The position numbers and the translations under genes are program-made. DNA of 64,000 nucleotides from Terriglobales bacterium (GTDB lineage: Bacteria > Acidobacteriota > Terriglobia > Terriglobales > Acidobacteriaceae), in contig DASSIZ010000117.1 of the NCBI GenBank assembly GCA_035691485.1, forward strand, positions 85,938-149,937, written 5' to 3'. How positions within the stretch are numbered: position 1 is the stretch's first letter; every line of letters begins with the position of its first letter. Below the pieces are notes generated by a model. That model was not told the origin of the DNA and did not search any database. It saw only the letters and a program-made list of their open reading frames with translations. Shown here piece after piece: positions 1 to 8,074 of this stretch.

Positions 1-450
1 GGTTCGATTGGCAGCGCGCAGCAGGCGCACGAAGGTGTCGCCGAGGATGGCATTGCGCAAATGCCCGATGTGCGCCGCCTTGTTGGGGTTGATGCTGGTG
101 TGTTCGACCAGGATCTTGCCTTCGACCGGGATTTGCGGTGGTTCGTCTCCCGCGGCCAGCACCGCCGCAGCCGCGCCCCGGTCCAGCCGCGCATTGATAT
201 AACCTGCCCCCGCGACCTCCAGTCTCTCGAAGCCTTCCAGCGGGCCAATACCGCCAACAATCTCTTCGGCAATTTTGCGCGGCGGCTTGCGCAGCCGCTT
301 AGCAAGCTCGAAGGACAACGGCAGGGCGTATTCACCGAGCTCCACCTTCGGCGGCTGCTCGATCACGATGCTCGGCAGATCAATGTCGTATTTCTCGTGC
401 AGACAGGCACGCACGCGTGCGGCGAGTTGCTGCTGAAATCGGCGGTACAA
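1..450 (-). CDS. argS: Arginyl-tRNA synthetase, N-terminal part (runs off window)
   Basis: Charges tRNA-Arg with arginine in the cytoplasm. Reading the minus strand from a TTG at 450 gives 150 uninterrupted codons to the window edge. Seen: an N-terminal additional domain ending near GEYALPLSFELAKRL (about residues 43-57), then the class I signature NPNKAAHIGHLRNAILGD (about 122-139) with its HIGH motif. This order is standard for bacterial ArgS. An in-frame TGA lies one codon upstream of the TTG, so the start cannot be earlier and TTG is the best choice. The gene is divergent from metG, about 120 bases away. The remaining ~75% of the protein lies outside the window. Confidence 0.9.
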   Translation of the reverse strand, partial: MYRRFQQQLAARVRACLHEKYDIDLPSIVIEQPPKVELGEYALPLSFELAKRLRKPPRKIAEEIVGGIGPLEGFERLEVAGAGYINARLDRGAAAAVLAAGDEPPQIPVEGKILVEHTSINPNKAAHIGHLRNAILGDTFVRLLRAANRT

Positions 451-570
451 GGATCAGGCGTCCTCGAAGCGGCTGAAGAAACATGGATTATAGCAACGCC
501 CGAAGGTTTGACGCGGTCGCTCAGCGTTCCCTATGATGAACGTTTCCGCTCCGTTGTCATCAGTACACAA

Positions 571-2640
571 ATGCCGGACAAGTTCTACATCACGACCCCG
601 ATCTACTACGTGAACGCTCGCCCGCACCTCGGGCATGCCTATACCACCATCGTCTGCGACACCATCGCGCGGCGCCAGCGCATGCTCGGCAAAGATACCT
701 ACTTCCTGACCGGAACCGACGAGCACGGTGTCAACGTGGAACGCGCCGCCCAAGCGGCCGGACGCGAGCCGCAGGACTATGCCGACGAAATCGCGGCTGC
801 CTTCAAGGCCATGGCCGAACGCGTCGGCGCCACCTACGACAAATTCATCCGCACCACCTCGGCGGAACACAAGCAGGGTGTGCAGGCGCTGTTTCGGGTG
901 CTGCGTGACAACGGCTACATCTACAAAGGAAGCTACACCGGCCAATACTGCATTCATGACAATCTCTATGTTGATGCCGCGGGACCCGGCGCACCGTGCC
1001 CTACCTGTGGCCGTCCGACCGAGACCATCAGCGAGGAGAACTACTTTTTCAAACTCTCCGCCTTCGAAGACAAGCTGCTGAAGTACTACCAGCGGCACCC
1101 CGACTTCATTCGCCCGGAGACGCGGCGCAACGAGGTGATGTCGTTCGTGCGCGGCGGTCTGCGCGATCTCTCCATCAGCCGCAGTACTTTCAAATGGGGA
1201 ATCCCGGTGCCGGACGATCCCGGCCACGTGATCTACGTCTGGCTTGATGCCCTGAGCAACTACATCACCGCCATCGGCTACGGGTCGGACAAGAAGAAGG
1301 ACCAGCAGCAGTTCGAGAAATACTGGCCCGCCGACGTTCACATGATCGGCAAGGAGATCGTGCGCTTCCATTGCGTCTATTGGCCGGCGTTCCTGATGGC
1401 CGCCAATCTGCCGCTGCCCGCCACCATCATGGCGCACGGCTGGATTCTGTTCGAGCAGGACAAGATGTCGAAATCGCGCGGTAACATCGTGCGCCCGGAA
1501 ACCATCATCGACGTGCTCGGCGTGGATGCGCTGCGCTACTTCCTGCTGCGCGAGATCGTCTTCGGACAGGACGGCTCGTTTTCCTTTGACGCTCTCGTCG
1601 GCCGCTTCAATTCCGACCTCGCCAATGATTACGGCAATCTGGCCAGCCGCACCTTGAGCATGATCCAGCGTTACTTCCGCGGCGAAGTTCCCTATCCGTC
1701 CGGCAAGGCCGCGCTGAGCGACGCCGATCATGCCATCCAGGAGCACGCGACCCGAGCCGTGGCGGAGTGCTCTCGCCTGTTCGACGGTTACCAGTTCTCC
1801 CGCGCCCTGGAATGCGTCTGGGGCGTCATCGGCGCCGTCAACAAGTACATCGGTGAGAATGAACCCTGGGCAGTTGCGGAAAAGCAGGATGAGCAGAGCC
1901 GCTCGCGCCTGGGCACGATTCTCTACACCGCTGCCGAAGCGCTGCGCGTCGCTACCGCCCTCGTTTACCCGGTGATTCCCGAGTCCAGTTCGCGCATCTG
2001 GAAGCAGCTTGGGCTTGGCGACATCGAAAAATTCCGGCTCGACCGCCTCCAGTGGGGACAACTGGAGCTCGGCACAAAGCTCGGCAAGGTCGAGCCCGTC
2101 TTTCCGCGCGTTGACAAAACCGCGATTGAGAAGATGCACGAACTCGAGCAGCAGGGCCGCGCTCCCCTGGTGGGTGCCGAAGCGAAAAAACCTCCGGCCG
2201 CCGCGGCGCGCCCGCCAGTGGAGATGGCCATGGGGCAGAACGGCGAAACCGCGCGGCCGGCAGGCACTGGGGCCAAAGCGGGGGCTCCCAAAACACCTCC
2301 TACGCCGGCGGAAGGAAAAATTTCGATCGACGATTTCTTGAAGGTGGAGTTGCGCGTCGGCCAGGTAAAAATCGCTGAGAAAGTCAAAGGCGCGGACCGC
2401 CTGTTGCGCCTGGAAGTCGATATTGGCACCGAAGTGCGGCAGCTTGTTGCGGGAATCGCCGAGGCCTATACCCCGGAGCAACTGATCGGCCGCAAGGTGG
2501 TCATTGTCGCCAATCTCGCGCCGCGCAAGCTGAAAGGCCTGGAATCGAATGGCATGATCGTGGCCGCATCCACGGAGGGCGGCAAACCCGTGCTGGCGGG
2601 CTTCCTGGAAGATATCCCAGTCGGCGCGAAGTTGAAATAA
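571..2640 (+). CDS. metG: Methionyl-tRNA synthetase
   Basis: Charges tRNA-Met, including the initiator, in the cytoplasm. 689 residues. Class I motifs are HLGH (19-22) and KMSKS (298-302). A CPTC knuckle (143-146) lies in the connecting-peptide region. The C-terminus (about 585-689) is an OB-fold tRNA-binding domain of the type that dimerises MetRS, joined by an Ala/Pro-rich linker. The frame is open upstream to about position 61, but that part is antisense to argS; the ATG at 571 starts the conserved sequence MPDKFYITTPIYYVN, so it is chosen. An intergenic repeat with a hairpin begins directly after the stop. Confidence 0.96.
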   Translation: MPDKFYITTPIYYVNARPHLGHAYTTIVCDTIARRQRMLGKDTYFLTGTDEHGVNVERAAQAAGREPQDYADEIAAAFKAMAERVGATYDKFIRTTSAEHKQGVQALFRVLRDNGYIYKGSYTGQYCIHDNLYVDAAGPGAPCPTCGRPTETISEENYFFKLSAFEDKLLKYYQRHPDFIRPETRRNEVMSFVRGGLRDLSISRSTFKWGIPVPDDPGHVIYVWLDALSNYITAIGYGSDKKKDQQQFEKYWPADVHMIGKEIVRFHCVYWPAFLMAANLPLPATIMAHGWILFEQDKMSKSRGNIVRPETIIDVLGVDALRYFLLREIVFGQDGSFSFDALVGRFNSDLANDYGNLASRTLSMIQRYFRGEVPYPSGKAALSDADHAIQEHATRAVAECSRLFDGYQFSRALECVWGVIGAVNKYIGENEPWAVAEKQDEQSRSRLGTILYTAAEALRVATALVYPVIPESSSRIWKQLGLGDIEKFRLDRLQWGQLELGTKLGKVEPVFPRVDKTAIEKMHELEQQGRAPLVGAEAKKPPAAAARPPVEMAMGQNGETARPAGTGAKAGAPKTPPTPAEGKISIDDFLKVELRVGQVKIAEKVKGADRLLRLEVDIGTEVRQLVAGIAEAYTPEQLIGRKVVIVANLAPRKLKGLESNGMIVAASTEGGKPVLAGFLEDIPVGAKLK

Positions 2641-2728
2641 CCAGCCACAGATCGCACTGATCAACACGGATTTAACGTTTCTTGTTTCTGACATGTGTTC
2701 ATGCGTGTAAATCCGTGGCGTTGTTTTT
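2641..2728. repeat. Intergenic hairpin repeat, copy A
   Basis: An 88-base element between metG and tatD. Arms CACGGATTTA (2665-2674) and TAAATCCGTG (2708-2717) are perfect inverted repeats, and a GTTTTT run ends the element (2723-2728). It is clearly homologous to the element at 42798-42878: both open with CCAGCCAC and both carry TTCAT-CGTGTA-ATC and GTTTTT at the right side. The hairpin plus T-run could terminate metG transcription. Confidence 0.7.
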
Positions 2729-2731
2729 CCT

Positions 2732-3541
2732 ATGTTGATAGATAGCCATTGCCACCTCGAAGGCCCCAAGTTCGCTCCAGACCGCGAGCAGGTGCTGGCC
2801 CGCGCGCGAGAAGCCGGTGTCCAGGCGCTGGTCGCGATCGGTAACGGCAGCGGCCCCGACGACGTCGCCTGCGGCATCCGGCTTGCCGAGCAGTACGGTC
2901 CAAGCCAAGGCTTGAACATTTATGCCACGATCGGCGTGCATCCCCATGAAGCAGCGCTAGCCGAAGAACGTCATTTTGCCGAGATGGAGAAACTGGCTCA
3001 CGATCCGCGGGTGATTGCCTGGGGAGAAATCGGCTTGGATTATTTTTATGATCACTCCAAGCGCGACGTGCAGCAGAAGGTCTTCATTCGTCAGATGGAG
3101 TTGGCGCGCGCGGCCGGCTTGCCCATCGTGGTTCACAATCGGCCTTCCGACAACAACGACAATGCCTGGCAGGACCTATTCCGCTTGTTGCGCGAGCACT
3201 GGAAATCGGCGGGACTCGGCGGCATCCTGCACTGCTTCACCGGAAGCGTTGAGCACGCAAGACTGGGCATGGACCTGGGTTTCATGATTTCCTTCGCCGG
3301 AAACGTGAGCTATCCCAAAGCTGTTTCCATTCGCGAGACTGCGACCCGGATTCCGCTCGACCGAATGCTGATCGAAACCGATTCGCCCTACCTCGCGCCT
3401 GTGCCGCATCGCGGCAAACGCAACGAGCCTGCCTTTGTCGCCGAAACCGCGCGCCACATCGGGGAATTGCGTGGAATTTCGGCGGAAGAAGTTGGCGTGG
3501 CGACGACCGAGAATTTTCACCGCTTCTTCAAGTCGGTCTAA
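2732..3541 (+). CDS. tatD: TatD family metal-dependent hydrolase (DNase)
   Basis: 269 residues, the usual length for TatD/YcfH TIM-barrel hydrolases, which act as metal-dependent DNases. Metal-site motifs seen are DSHCHL (4-9), GEIGLDYFYD (about residue 98), HNR, HCFTGS (167-172) and ETDSPYLAP (from 215). It follows metG in the same direction with a 91-base gap. MetG-TatD adjacency is widespread in bacteria. The substrate of this copy is not shown by sequence. Confidence 0.92.
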   Translation: MLIDSHCHLEGPKFAPDREQVLARAREAGVQALVAIGNGSGPDDVACGIRLAEQYGPSQGLNIYATIGVHPHEAALAEERHFAEMEKLAHDPRVIAWGEIGLDYFYDHSKRDVQQKVFIRQMELARAAGLPIVVHNRPSDNNDNAWQDLFRLLREHWKSAGLGGILHCFTGSVEHARLGMDLGFMISFAGNVSYPKAVSIRETATRIPLDRMLIETDSPYLAPVPHRGKRNEPAFVAETARHIGELRGISAEEVGVATTENFHRFFKSV

Positions 3542-3573
3542 CCACGAAGGGCACAAAGGTGCAGGAAGGCAAG
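3539..3573. repeat. Short intergenic repeat of the accacagaggacaaagg type, copy 1
   Basis: Starts within the tatD stop (TAACCAC) and runs purine-rich to GGCAAG. A similar stretch, TAACCAC...GGCAAA, lies at 4367-4395, so the two flank menG in the same orientation. The similarity is modest. Confidence 0.35.
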
Positions 3574-3603
3574 AAAAGAACTGTCACTCTCATTAACGCA
3601 GAT

Positions 3604-4356
3604 TTAAAGCTTTTTTCCGCGGTAAAGCCCTGCAATCCCAAACGTGTACGGCGTCCACGTGACTTCGCTGAACCCCGCCGCCCGCATCTGCCCGAGCATT
3701 TCGCTGGGCGAAGGAAACCGCTCCACCGACGACGGCAAGTAGGCGTAGGGGCCCTTCACGCCCGAAATCAGCGTTCCCACCGCGGGCAGCACGCGCTTGA
3801 AGTAAACGCGGTACACGCTCCCGATCATCCCCGAGGGCTCTCCAAAATCAAGGATCCCAGTTTCCCCGCCGGGCCGCAACACGCGGAAGATTTCGCGCAG
3901 GCCGGCGTCGTAATCGGCGAGATTGCGGAAGCCGAATGCCGAGGTGACAAGGTCGAAGCTGCTGTCCGGCACGGGCAGGCGAAGCCCGTCCGCTTCCAGC
4001 CAGCGCAGCGAAGTCCCGCGCGATTTCCGCGCCGCCCGCACCAGCATGGCATGAGAGAAATCAGCGCCTACGATTTGGACTTTCCGCCGCGATGCGCGGA
4101 GCAGGGCAAAGGCCATGTCTCCGGTCCCGCAGCACAGGTCCAGCGCCCGCGCCTCCGGCCGCTGCAGGATATGGCGAAAGGTGCGCGCGGCGCGGCGCCA
4201 CCAGAGGCGGTCGATGTTGAACGAAAGCAGGTGGTTCAGCAGGTCGTAGCGGGGCGCGATAGAGGTGAACATTTCGCGCACTGCGGTGGCGGCCTGCTGC
4301 CGGTCTTTTGCGCCGGCAGGCGACGCGCCTGTCACCGGCTTCGTGGAATCCGCCAT
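3604..4356 (-). CDS. menG: Demethylmenaquinone methyltransferase (UbiE/MenG family)
   Basis: SAM-dependent C-methylation of demethylmenaquinone, the last step of menaquinone synthesis. 250 residues. Seen: family motif APRYDLLNHLLS (34-45), SAM-binding motif I DLCCGTGD (73-80), and FGFRNLADYDAGLREIFRVLRPGG downstream in parts typical of UbiE. Quinone type is inferred from mqnD at 31.3 kb, a futalosine-pathway menaquinone gene. Transcribed toward tatD (convergent). UbiE and MenG cannot be separated by sequence alone. Confidence 0.93.
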   Translation of the reverse strand: MADSTKPVTGASPAGAKDRQQAATAVREMFTSIAPRYDLLNHLLSFNIDRLWWRRAARTFRHILQRPEARALDLCCGTGDMAFALLRASRRKVQIVGADFSHAMLVRAARKSRGTSLRWLEADGLRLPVPDSSFDLVTSAFGFRNLADYDAGLREIFRVLRPGGETGILDFGEPSGMIGSVYRVYFKRVLPAVGTLISGVKGPYAYLPSSVERFPSPSEMLGQMRAAGFSEVTWTPYTFGIAGLYRGKKL

Positions 4357-4366
4357 GTGCAGTAGT

Positions 4367-4395
4367 TAACCACAGAGGACAAGGAGGACGGCAAA
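4367..4395. repeat. Short intergenic repeat, copy 2
   Basis: Purine-rich stretch from TAACCACAGAGGACA to GGCAAA, resembling 3539-3573. It sits just upstream of the menG start, in the gap before the next minus-strand gene. Confidence 0.3.
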
Positions 4396-4471
4396 ATTGC
4401 GGCTGGCCTGAGGTGGCTTTTCTGTTCTTTGGCTGGCGCAGAAATCCGGGCCATATTCCGGCGCTCTGATT

Positions 4472-5164
4472 CTATGCTCGCGCGCTGTGCACCTGGCTGG
4501 GCAGTTTCTGCTCGGCCCACTTCTGCACGATCTGAGCCATCTCAGCAGTCGTCATTCCCTTGTTCTTTTGCCACAGGATGTACTTGGCATAGTTCTGCTC
4601 GAATTCCTGGACTGCCTCCGACACGCCGACGCGCTTCATCTCTCCGGCGTGACGCCCGCTCATGAGCATCTTTACCAGGACTGGGGCCGGCGCCTTGGGG
4701 GCGCGAATAGTCTGCACGAAGGGCGGAAGCTGGATGCCGGTCGCAGGCAGAGTGGTCAACGAGTGGCTGCTGCCGTCCTGGTAGCGCGTCACCAGTTCGA
4801 TCCAGATGCCGGCCCTGGGATGCTCGTAGATATGCGCGGTAACGTAATCGTCCGGCTTGGCCAGAACGACCACCTTCACCCCGGGCATCTTGTCCACGTT
4901 AAACGTGCCGACGTAGTCGAACCCGGACGCCAGCAGCGGGTTCTTCAACTCGTCAATGCCTGCCGCATTGCTGAACTTGGGAAATTCGTCGCGCGCCAGG
5001 TTGACGAAGTCAGGCTGCGACTCGATCGCCTTCTTTCCGACATGGTTGAGCGCGCCTTGGGAGGCGCTGCGCACCAGGAACATGGCAACGATGCGTTTGC
5101 CGAACAGTGTCCAGATCACGAGCAGCGCGGCCAGGAACAGCAGCTTGATCAAAGCGGGGGACAT
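4472..5164 (-). CDS. Hypothetical membrane-anchored protein
   Basis: 230 residues, not recognised. An N-terminal hydrophobic segment (about 3-30, LIKLLFLAALLVIW) suggests an anchor with the rest in the periplasm or cytoplasm. The body is soluble and mixed alpha/beta, with a segment GFDYVGTFNVDKMPGVKVVV and a charged helical C-terminus rich in Gln and Lys. Lies between menG and aroB, all on the minus strand, with a ~57-base gap to aroB. No catalytic motif is visible. Confidence 0.75.
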   Translation of the reverse strand: MSPALIKLLFLAALLVIWTLFGKRIVAMFLVRSASQGALNHVGKKAIESQPDFVNLARDEFPKFSNAAGIDELKNPLLASGFDYVGTFNVDKMPGVKVVVLAKPDDYVTAHIYEHPRAGIWIELVTRYQDGSSHSLTTLPATGIQLPPFVQTIRAPKAPAPVLVKMLMSGRHAGEMKRVGVSEAVQEFEQNYAKYILWQKNKGMTTAEMAQIVQKWAEQKLPSQVHSARA

Positions 5165-5221
5165 GGCGCCTCCGCAAGAAAAATGCCCGAGGCACCTCGG
5201 ATGCGCAAGTCACCGCCATGG

Positions 5222-6319
5222 TTACGCCTGTGACAGGTACCGAAGCTCTTCGACCGCCTGCACCACGGCACGCTCCGGAACGTCGGGAACGATCTCCACC
5301 TTGCCGACTTCGATGGGCAGCACGAAGTGCACGACTCCATTCATTGTTTTCTTATCATGCGCCAGTCGCCGCGCGATGCGCTTGCCGCGCGGTTCTACTT
5401 TGGGCAGAGACGCGTAGGCGAGCACAGACGAAATGATGCGGCGCGCGGTTTCCGAATCTGACATTTGCATCGCGGCGGAGATCATGGAAGCGGCCACCAT
5501 GCCCCAGGCCACGGCTTCCCCATGCAAGAATTGCTTGTAGCCGGTTTCCGCCTCCAGAGCATGGCCGACGGTGTGCCCGAAGTTCAGGATGCGGCGCAGA
5601 CCCGACTCGCGCTCGTCGGCGGCCACCACGTCCGCTTTCACCTGCACGCATTCCGCGATCAGCCATTCCAGCGCCGCCGGGTCGCGCTGCAAGACCCGTT
5701 CGCGATTTTGCTCCATGAATTCGAAGATGTCTGGACGTCGTATGATGCCGCACTTCATGGCCTCGTACAAGCCGGCGCGAAATTCGCGCTCCCCGACTGT
5801 TCCCAGCACTCCGGGATCGACGAGCACCGCGCGCGGCTGATGAAATGTTCCCAACAGGTTCTTGCCCTCGGGAAGGTCGACCCCGGTTTTGCCGCCGATG
5901 GAAGCGTCCACCTGGGCCAGGAAGGTGGTGGGAATTTGCACCACGTCGATGCCTCGCATGTAGATGGAGGCCACGAAAGCCGCCACGTCACCCACCACGC
6001 CGCCGCCCAGCGCGATCACCACCGACTTGCGATCGGCGTCGCGCCGCACCAGCTTGGTGGCCAGGTCACGCACCGTTTCCAGTGTCTTGGCGCGCTCGCC
6101 GTCCGGCATTTCCAGAACGGTGTGCGGCAACCCGGCATTGGCGAGGGATGTGGTCAGAGTGTCGGCCCACAGCTTCTTGACCGGAGGAACCGTGACCACG
6201 ACAAACCGCGAGCGATCGGGCAGGAGCGACCGGAGCAGCTCGCCGGCACGCGTCAGCAGCCCGGATTCAATGGTGACGGTGTACGGATTGGAGGGAAGTT
6301 TGACTTCGACTTGCCGCAC
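5222..6319 (-). CDS. aroB: 3-dehydroquinate synthase
   Basis: Second step of the shikimate pathway: DAHP to 3-dehydroquinate, NAD- and zinc-dependent, cytoplasmic. 365 residues from the chosen GTG. Seen: NAD-binding GGGVVGD (105-111), TTFLAQVDASIGGKTG (131-146), the EAMKCGI zinc-ligand segment, FGHTVGHALE and HGEAVAWGM. The frame is open upstream to a GTG at 6373; the GTG at 6319 gives a standard N-terminus (RQVEVKLPSNPY) and is preferred on family alignment, without a convincing ribosome site. Divergent from nadB. Chorismate from this pathway would feed the futalosine route that uses mqnD. Confidence 0.93.
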   Translation of the reverse strand: MRQVEVKLPSNPYTVTIESGLLTRAGELLRSLLPDRSRFVVVTVPPVKKLWADTLTTSLANAGLPHTVLEMPDGERAKTLETVRDLATKLVRRDADRKSVVIALGGGVVGDVAAFVASIYMRGIDVVQIPTTFLAQVDASIGGKTGVDLPEGKNLLGTFHQPRAVLVDPGVLGTVGEREFRAGLYEAMKCGIIRRPDIFEFMEQNRERVLQRDPAALEWLIAECVQVKADVVAADERESGLRRILNFGHTVGHALEAETGYKQFLHGEAVAWGMVAASMISAAMQMSDSETARRIISSVLAYASLPKVEPRGKRIARRLAHDKKTMNGVVHFVLPIEVGKVEIVPDVPERAVVQAVEELRYLSQA

Positions 6320-6447
6320 CCTTCCATGATAACGCACGCGCGAGGTTGCTGCGGGCGGGCCGTAGCAGTCCACTTTTGGACCCGCTCCCGCCCGGCCAGG
6401 CGCGTGATGCTGACGTAACTGGGGCGAGGATGTAACATCGTCCGTTC

Positions 6448-8016
6448 ATGAAATCCGTTCCTCACGAAACCGATTTCATTGTCGTCGGAGCCGGTATCGC
6501 CGGGCTGCGGGCCGCCATCGACCTGGCCCCCGTCGGTCGGGTGCTGGTTTTAGCCAAGCGCGAACTGACCGAATCCGCCACGCAATACGCCCAGGGTGGC
6601 ATTGCCGCCGCGCTCAGCGATGAGGACGAAATCGGCCTCCATCTCCAGGACACGCTCAACGCCGGCGCCGGGCTGTGCAACGAAGCCGCCGCCCGCGTGC
6701 TGGTGGAGGAAGGCCCGGAGCGCATCGAGGAACTCATTGCCTGGGGCACCGAGTTCGACCGTGCCGGCAGCAAGCTGGTGTTCGCGCGCGAGGGAGCGCA
6801 CAGCCGCAACCGCATCCTGCACGCGCACGGAGATTCCACCGGACGCGAGATCGGGCGCGCCCTGTGGCTCAAAACCAAGGCCCTCAAGAATATCTCGCTG
6901 TTGGAATTCGAGTTTGCCACCGAGCTCTGCCTGCATGACGGCCGCGTGGCCGGAATCGAGGTCATGAACGAAAAGGGCGAGCGCAAGGAAGTGCACGCCT
7001 CGGCGGTGCTGCTCGCCACCGGCGGCCTGGGCCAGATCTATCGTGAAACCACGAATCCCGGCGTGGCGACCGGCGACGGCGTCGCCATGGCCTGGCGCGC
7101 GGGGGCGGAGATCAGCGACATGGAATTCGTGCAGTTCCATCCCACGGCGCTTTACGTCAAGGGCGCTCCCCGTTTCCTGCTCTCCGAGGCGTTGCGCGGC
7201 GAAGGCGCCTATCTCCGCAACATGGAACTGGTGCGTTTCATGCCCAAGTATCACGAGCTCGCCGAACTCGCACCCCGCGACGTGGTGGCGCGCGCCATCG
7301 CGCACGAGATCGGGCTCGTCAAGTCGGAGAATGCGGTGGTTTATCTCGACCTCACCCACCTCAATCCGAAGAAAATCGAATCGCATTTTCCGCGGATCCA
7401 CAAAACCTGCCTCGAATATAACGTGGACATCACCACCGACCTCGTGCCGGTGCGTCCTGCCGCTCACTACGCCATGGGCGGGGTGCGCACGGACCTGGAT
7501 GGTCGTACAAGCCTGCCCGGACTGTTTGCGGCGGGCGAGGCAGCTTGTACCGGCGTGCACGGCGCCAACCGGCTGGCAAGCAATTCCCTTCTCGAGGGCC
7601 TCGTCTTCGGAGCGCGTGCAGCCAAGATCATGCGCGAGCAATTGCGTCAGCCCAAGCCCCACGCCGGCTCCCATCACTCCGCGCCGGAGATCGCAAATGA
7701 AACGGCTCCGGCTGCCGCCGCCGACATCGTGCAGCAAATCCGGGATCTGATGTGGCGGCAGGTGGGGATCGTCCGCATCGGCTCTCACCTCAAGCACGCG
7801 ATCCACGAACTGCACAGGCTGCAAGCCATTTGGCCGCACTCCCGGAATGGCTGCCAGGCCGCCAACATTCACCAGGTGGCGTTGTTGATCACGCGCTCCG
7901 CGCTGGCGCGAGAGGAAAGCCGCGGCGCGCAATATCGCACGGATTATCCTCTACCCAACGATGCAAAGTTCAAGAAACACTCCGTCGTCAAAGGCGAGCA
8001 GATCCGGTTTGAATAG
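6448..8016 (+). CDS. nadB: L-aspartate oxidase
   Basis: FAD enzyme oxidising L-aspartate to iminoaspartate, first step of de novo NAD synthesis. 522 residues. Seen: Rossmann GAGIAG (14-19), QGGIAAAL (49-56), the HSRNRILHAHGDSTGREI segment typical of NadB rather than succinate dehydrogenase, FHPTALY, and HGANRLASNSLLEGLVFG near the FAD site. The C-terminal helical domain is present. nadA and nadC are not adjacent. NAD kinase (nadK) lies at 12.9 kb. Confidence 0.93.
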   Translation: MKSVPHETDFIVVGAGIAGLRAAIDLAPVGRVLVLAKRELTESATQYAQGGIAAALSDEDEIGLHLQDTLNAGAGLCNEAAARVLVEEGPERIEELIAWGTEFDRAGSKLVFAREGAHSRNRILHAHGDSTGREIGRALWLKTKALKNISLLEFEFATELCLHDGRVAGIEVMNEKGERKEVHASAVLLATGGLGQIYRETTNPGVATGDGVAMAWRAGAEISDMEFVQFHPTALYVKGAPRFLLSEALRGEGAYLRNMELVRFMPKYHELAELAPRDVVARAIAHEIGLVKSENAVVYLDLTHLNPKKIESHFPRIHKTCLEYNVDITTDLVPVRPAAHYAMGGVRTDLDGRTSLPGLFAAGEAACTGVHGANRLASNSLLEGLVFGARAAKIMREQLRQPKPHAGSHHSAPEIANETAPAAAADIVQQIRDLMWRQVGIVRIGSHLKHAIHELHRLQAIWPHSRNGCQAANIHQVALLITRSALAREESRGAQYRTDYPLPNDAKFKKHSVVKGEQIRFE

Positions 8017-8074
8017 CCGCTCGCGGTTCGACTTCCGTGACGGCAGAATTTCATTGCGATGCAACAGGAAAGTC

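Noticed and set aside
454..2919. Long open frame on the minus strand over metG and tatD (821 codons)
   Set aside because: It is antisense to the clear metG gene; Arg/Ala-rich, no family features.
3559..4365. 268-codon plus-strand open frame over menG
   Set aside because: Antisense to menG, low-complexity Pro/Arg composition.
6550..7932. 460-codon open frame antisense to nadB
   Set aside because: Composition is typical of GC-rich antisense frames; nadB motifs are unmistakable.
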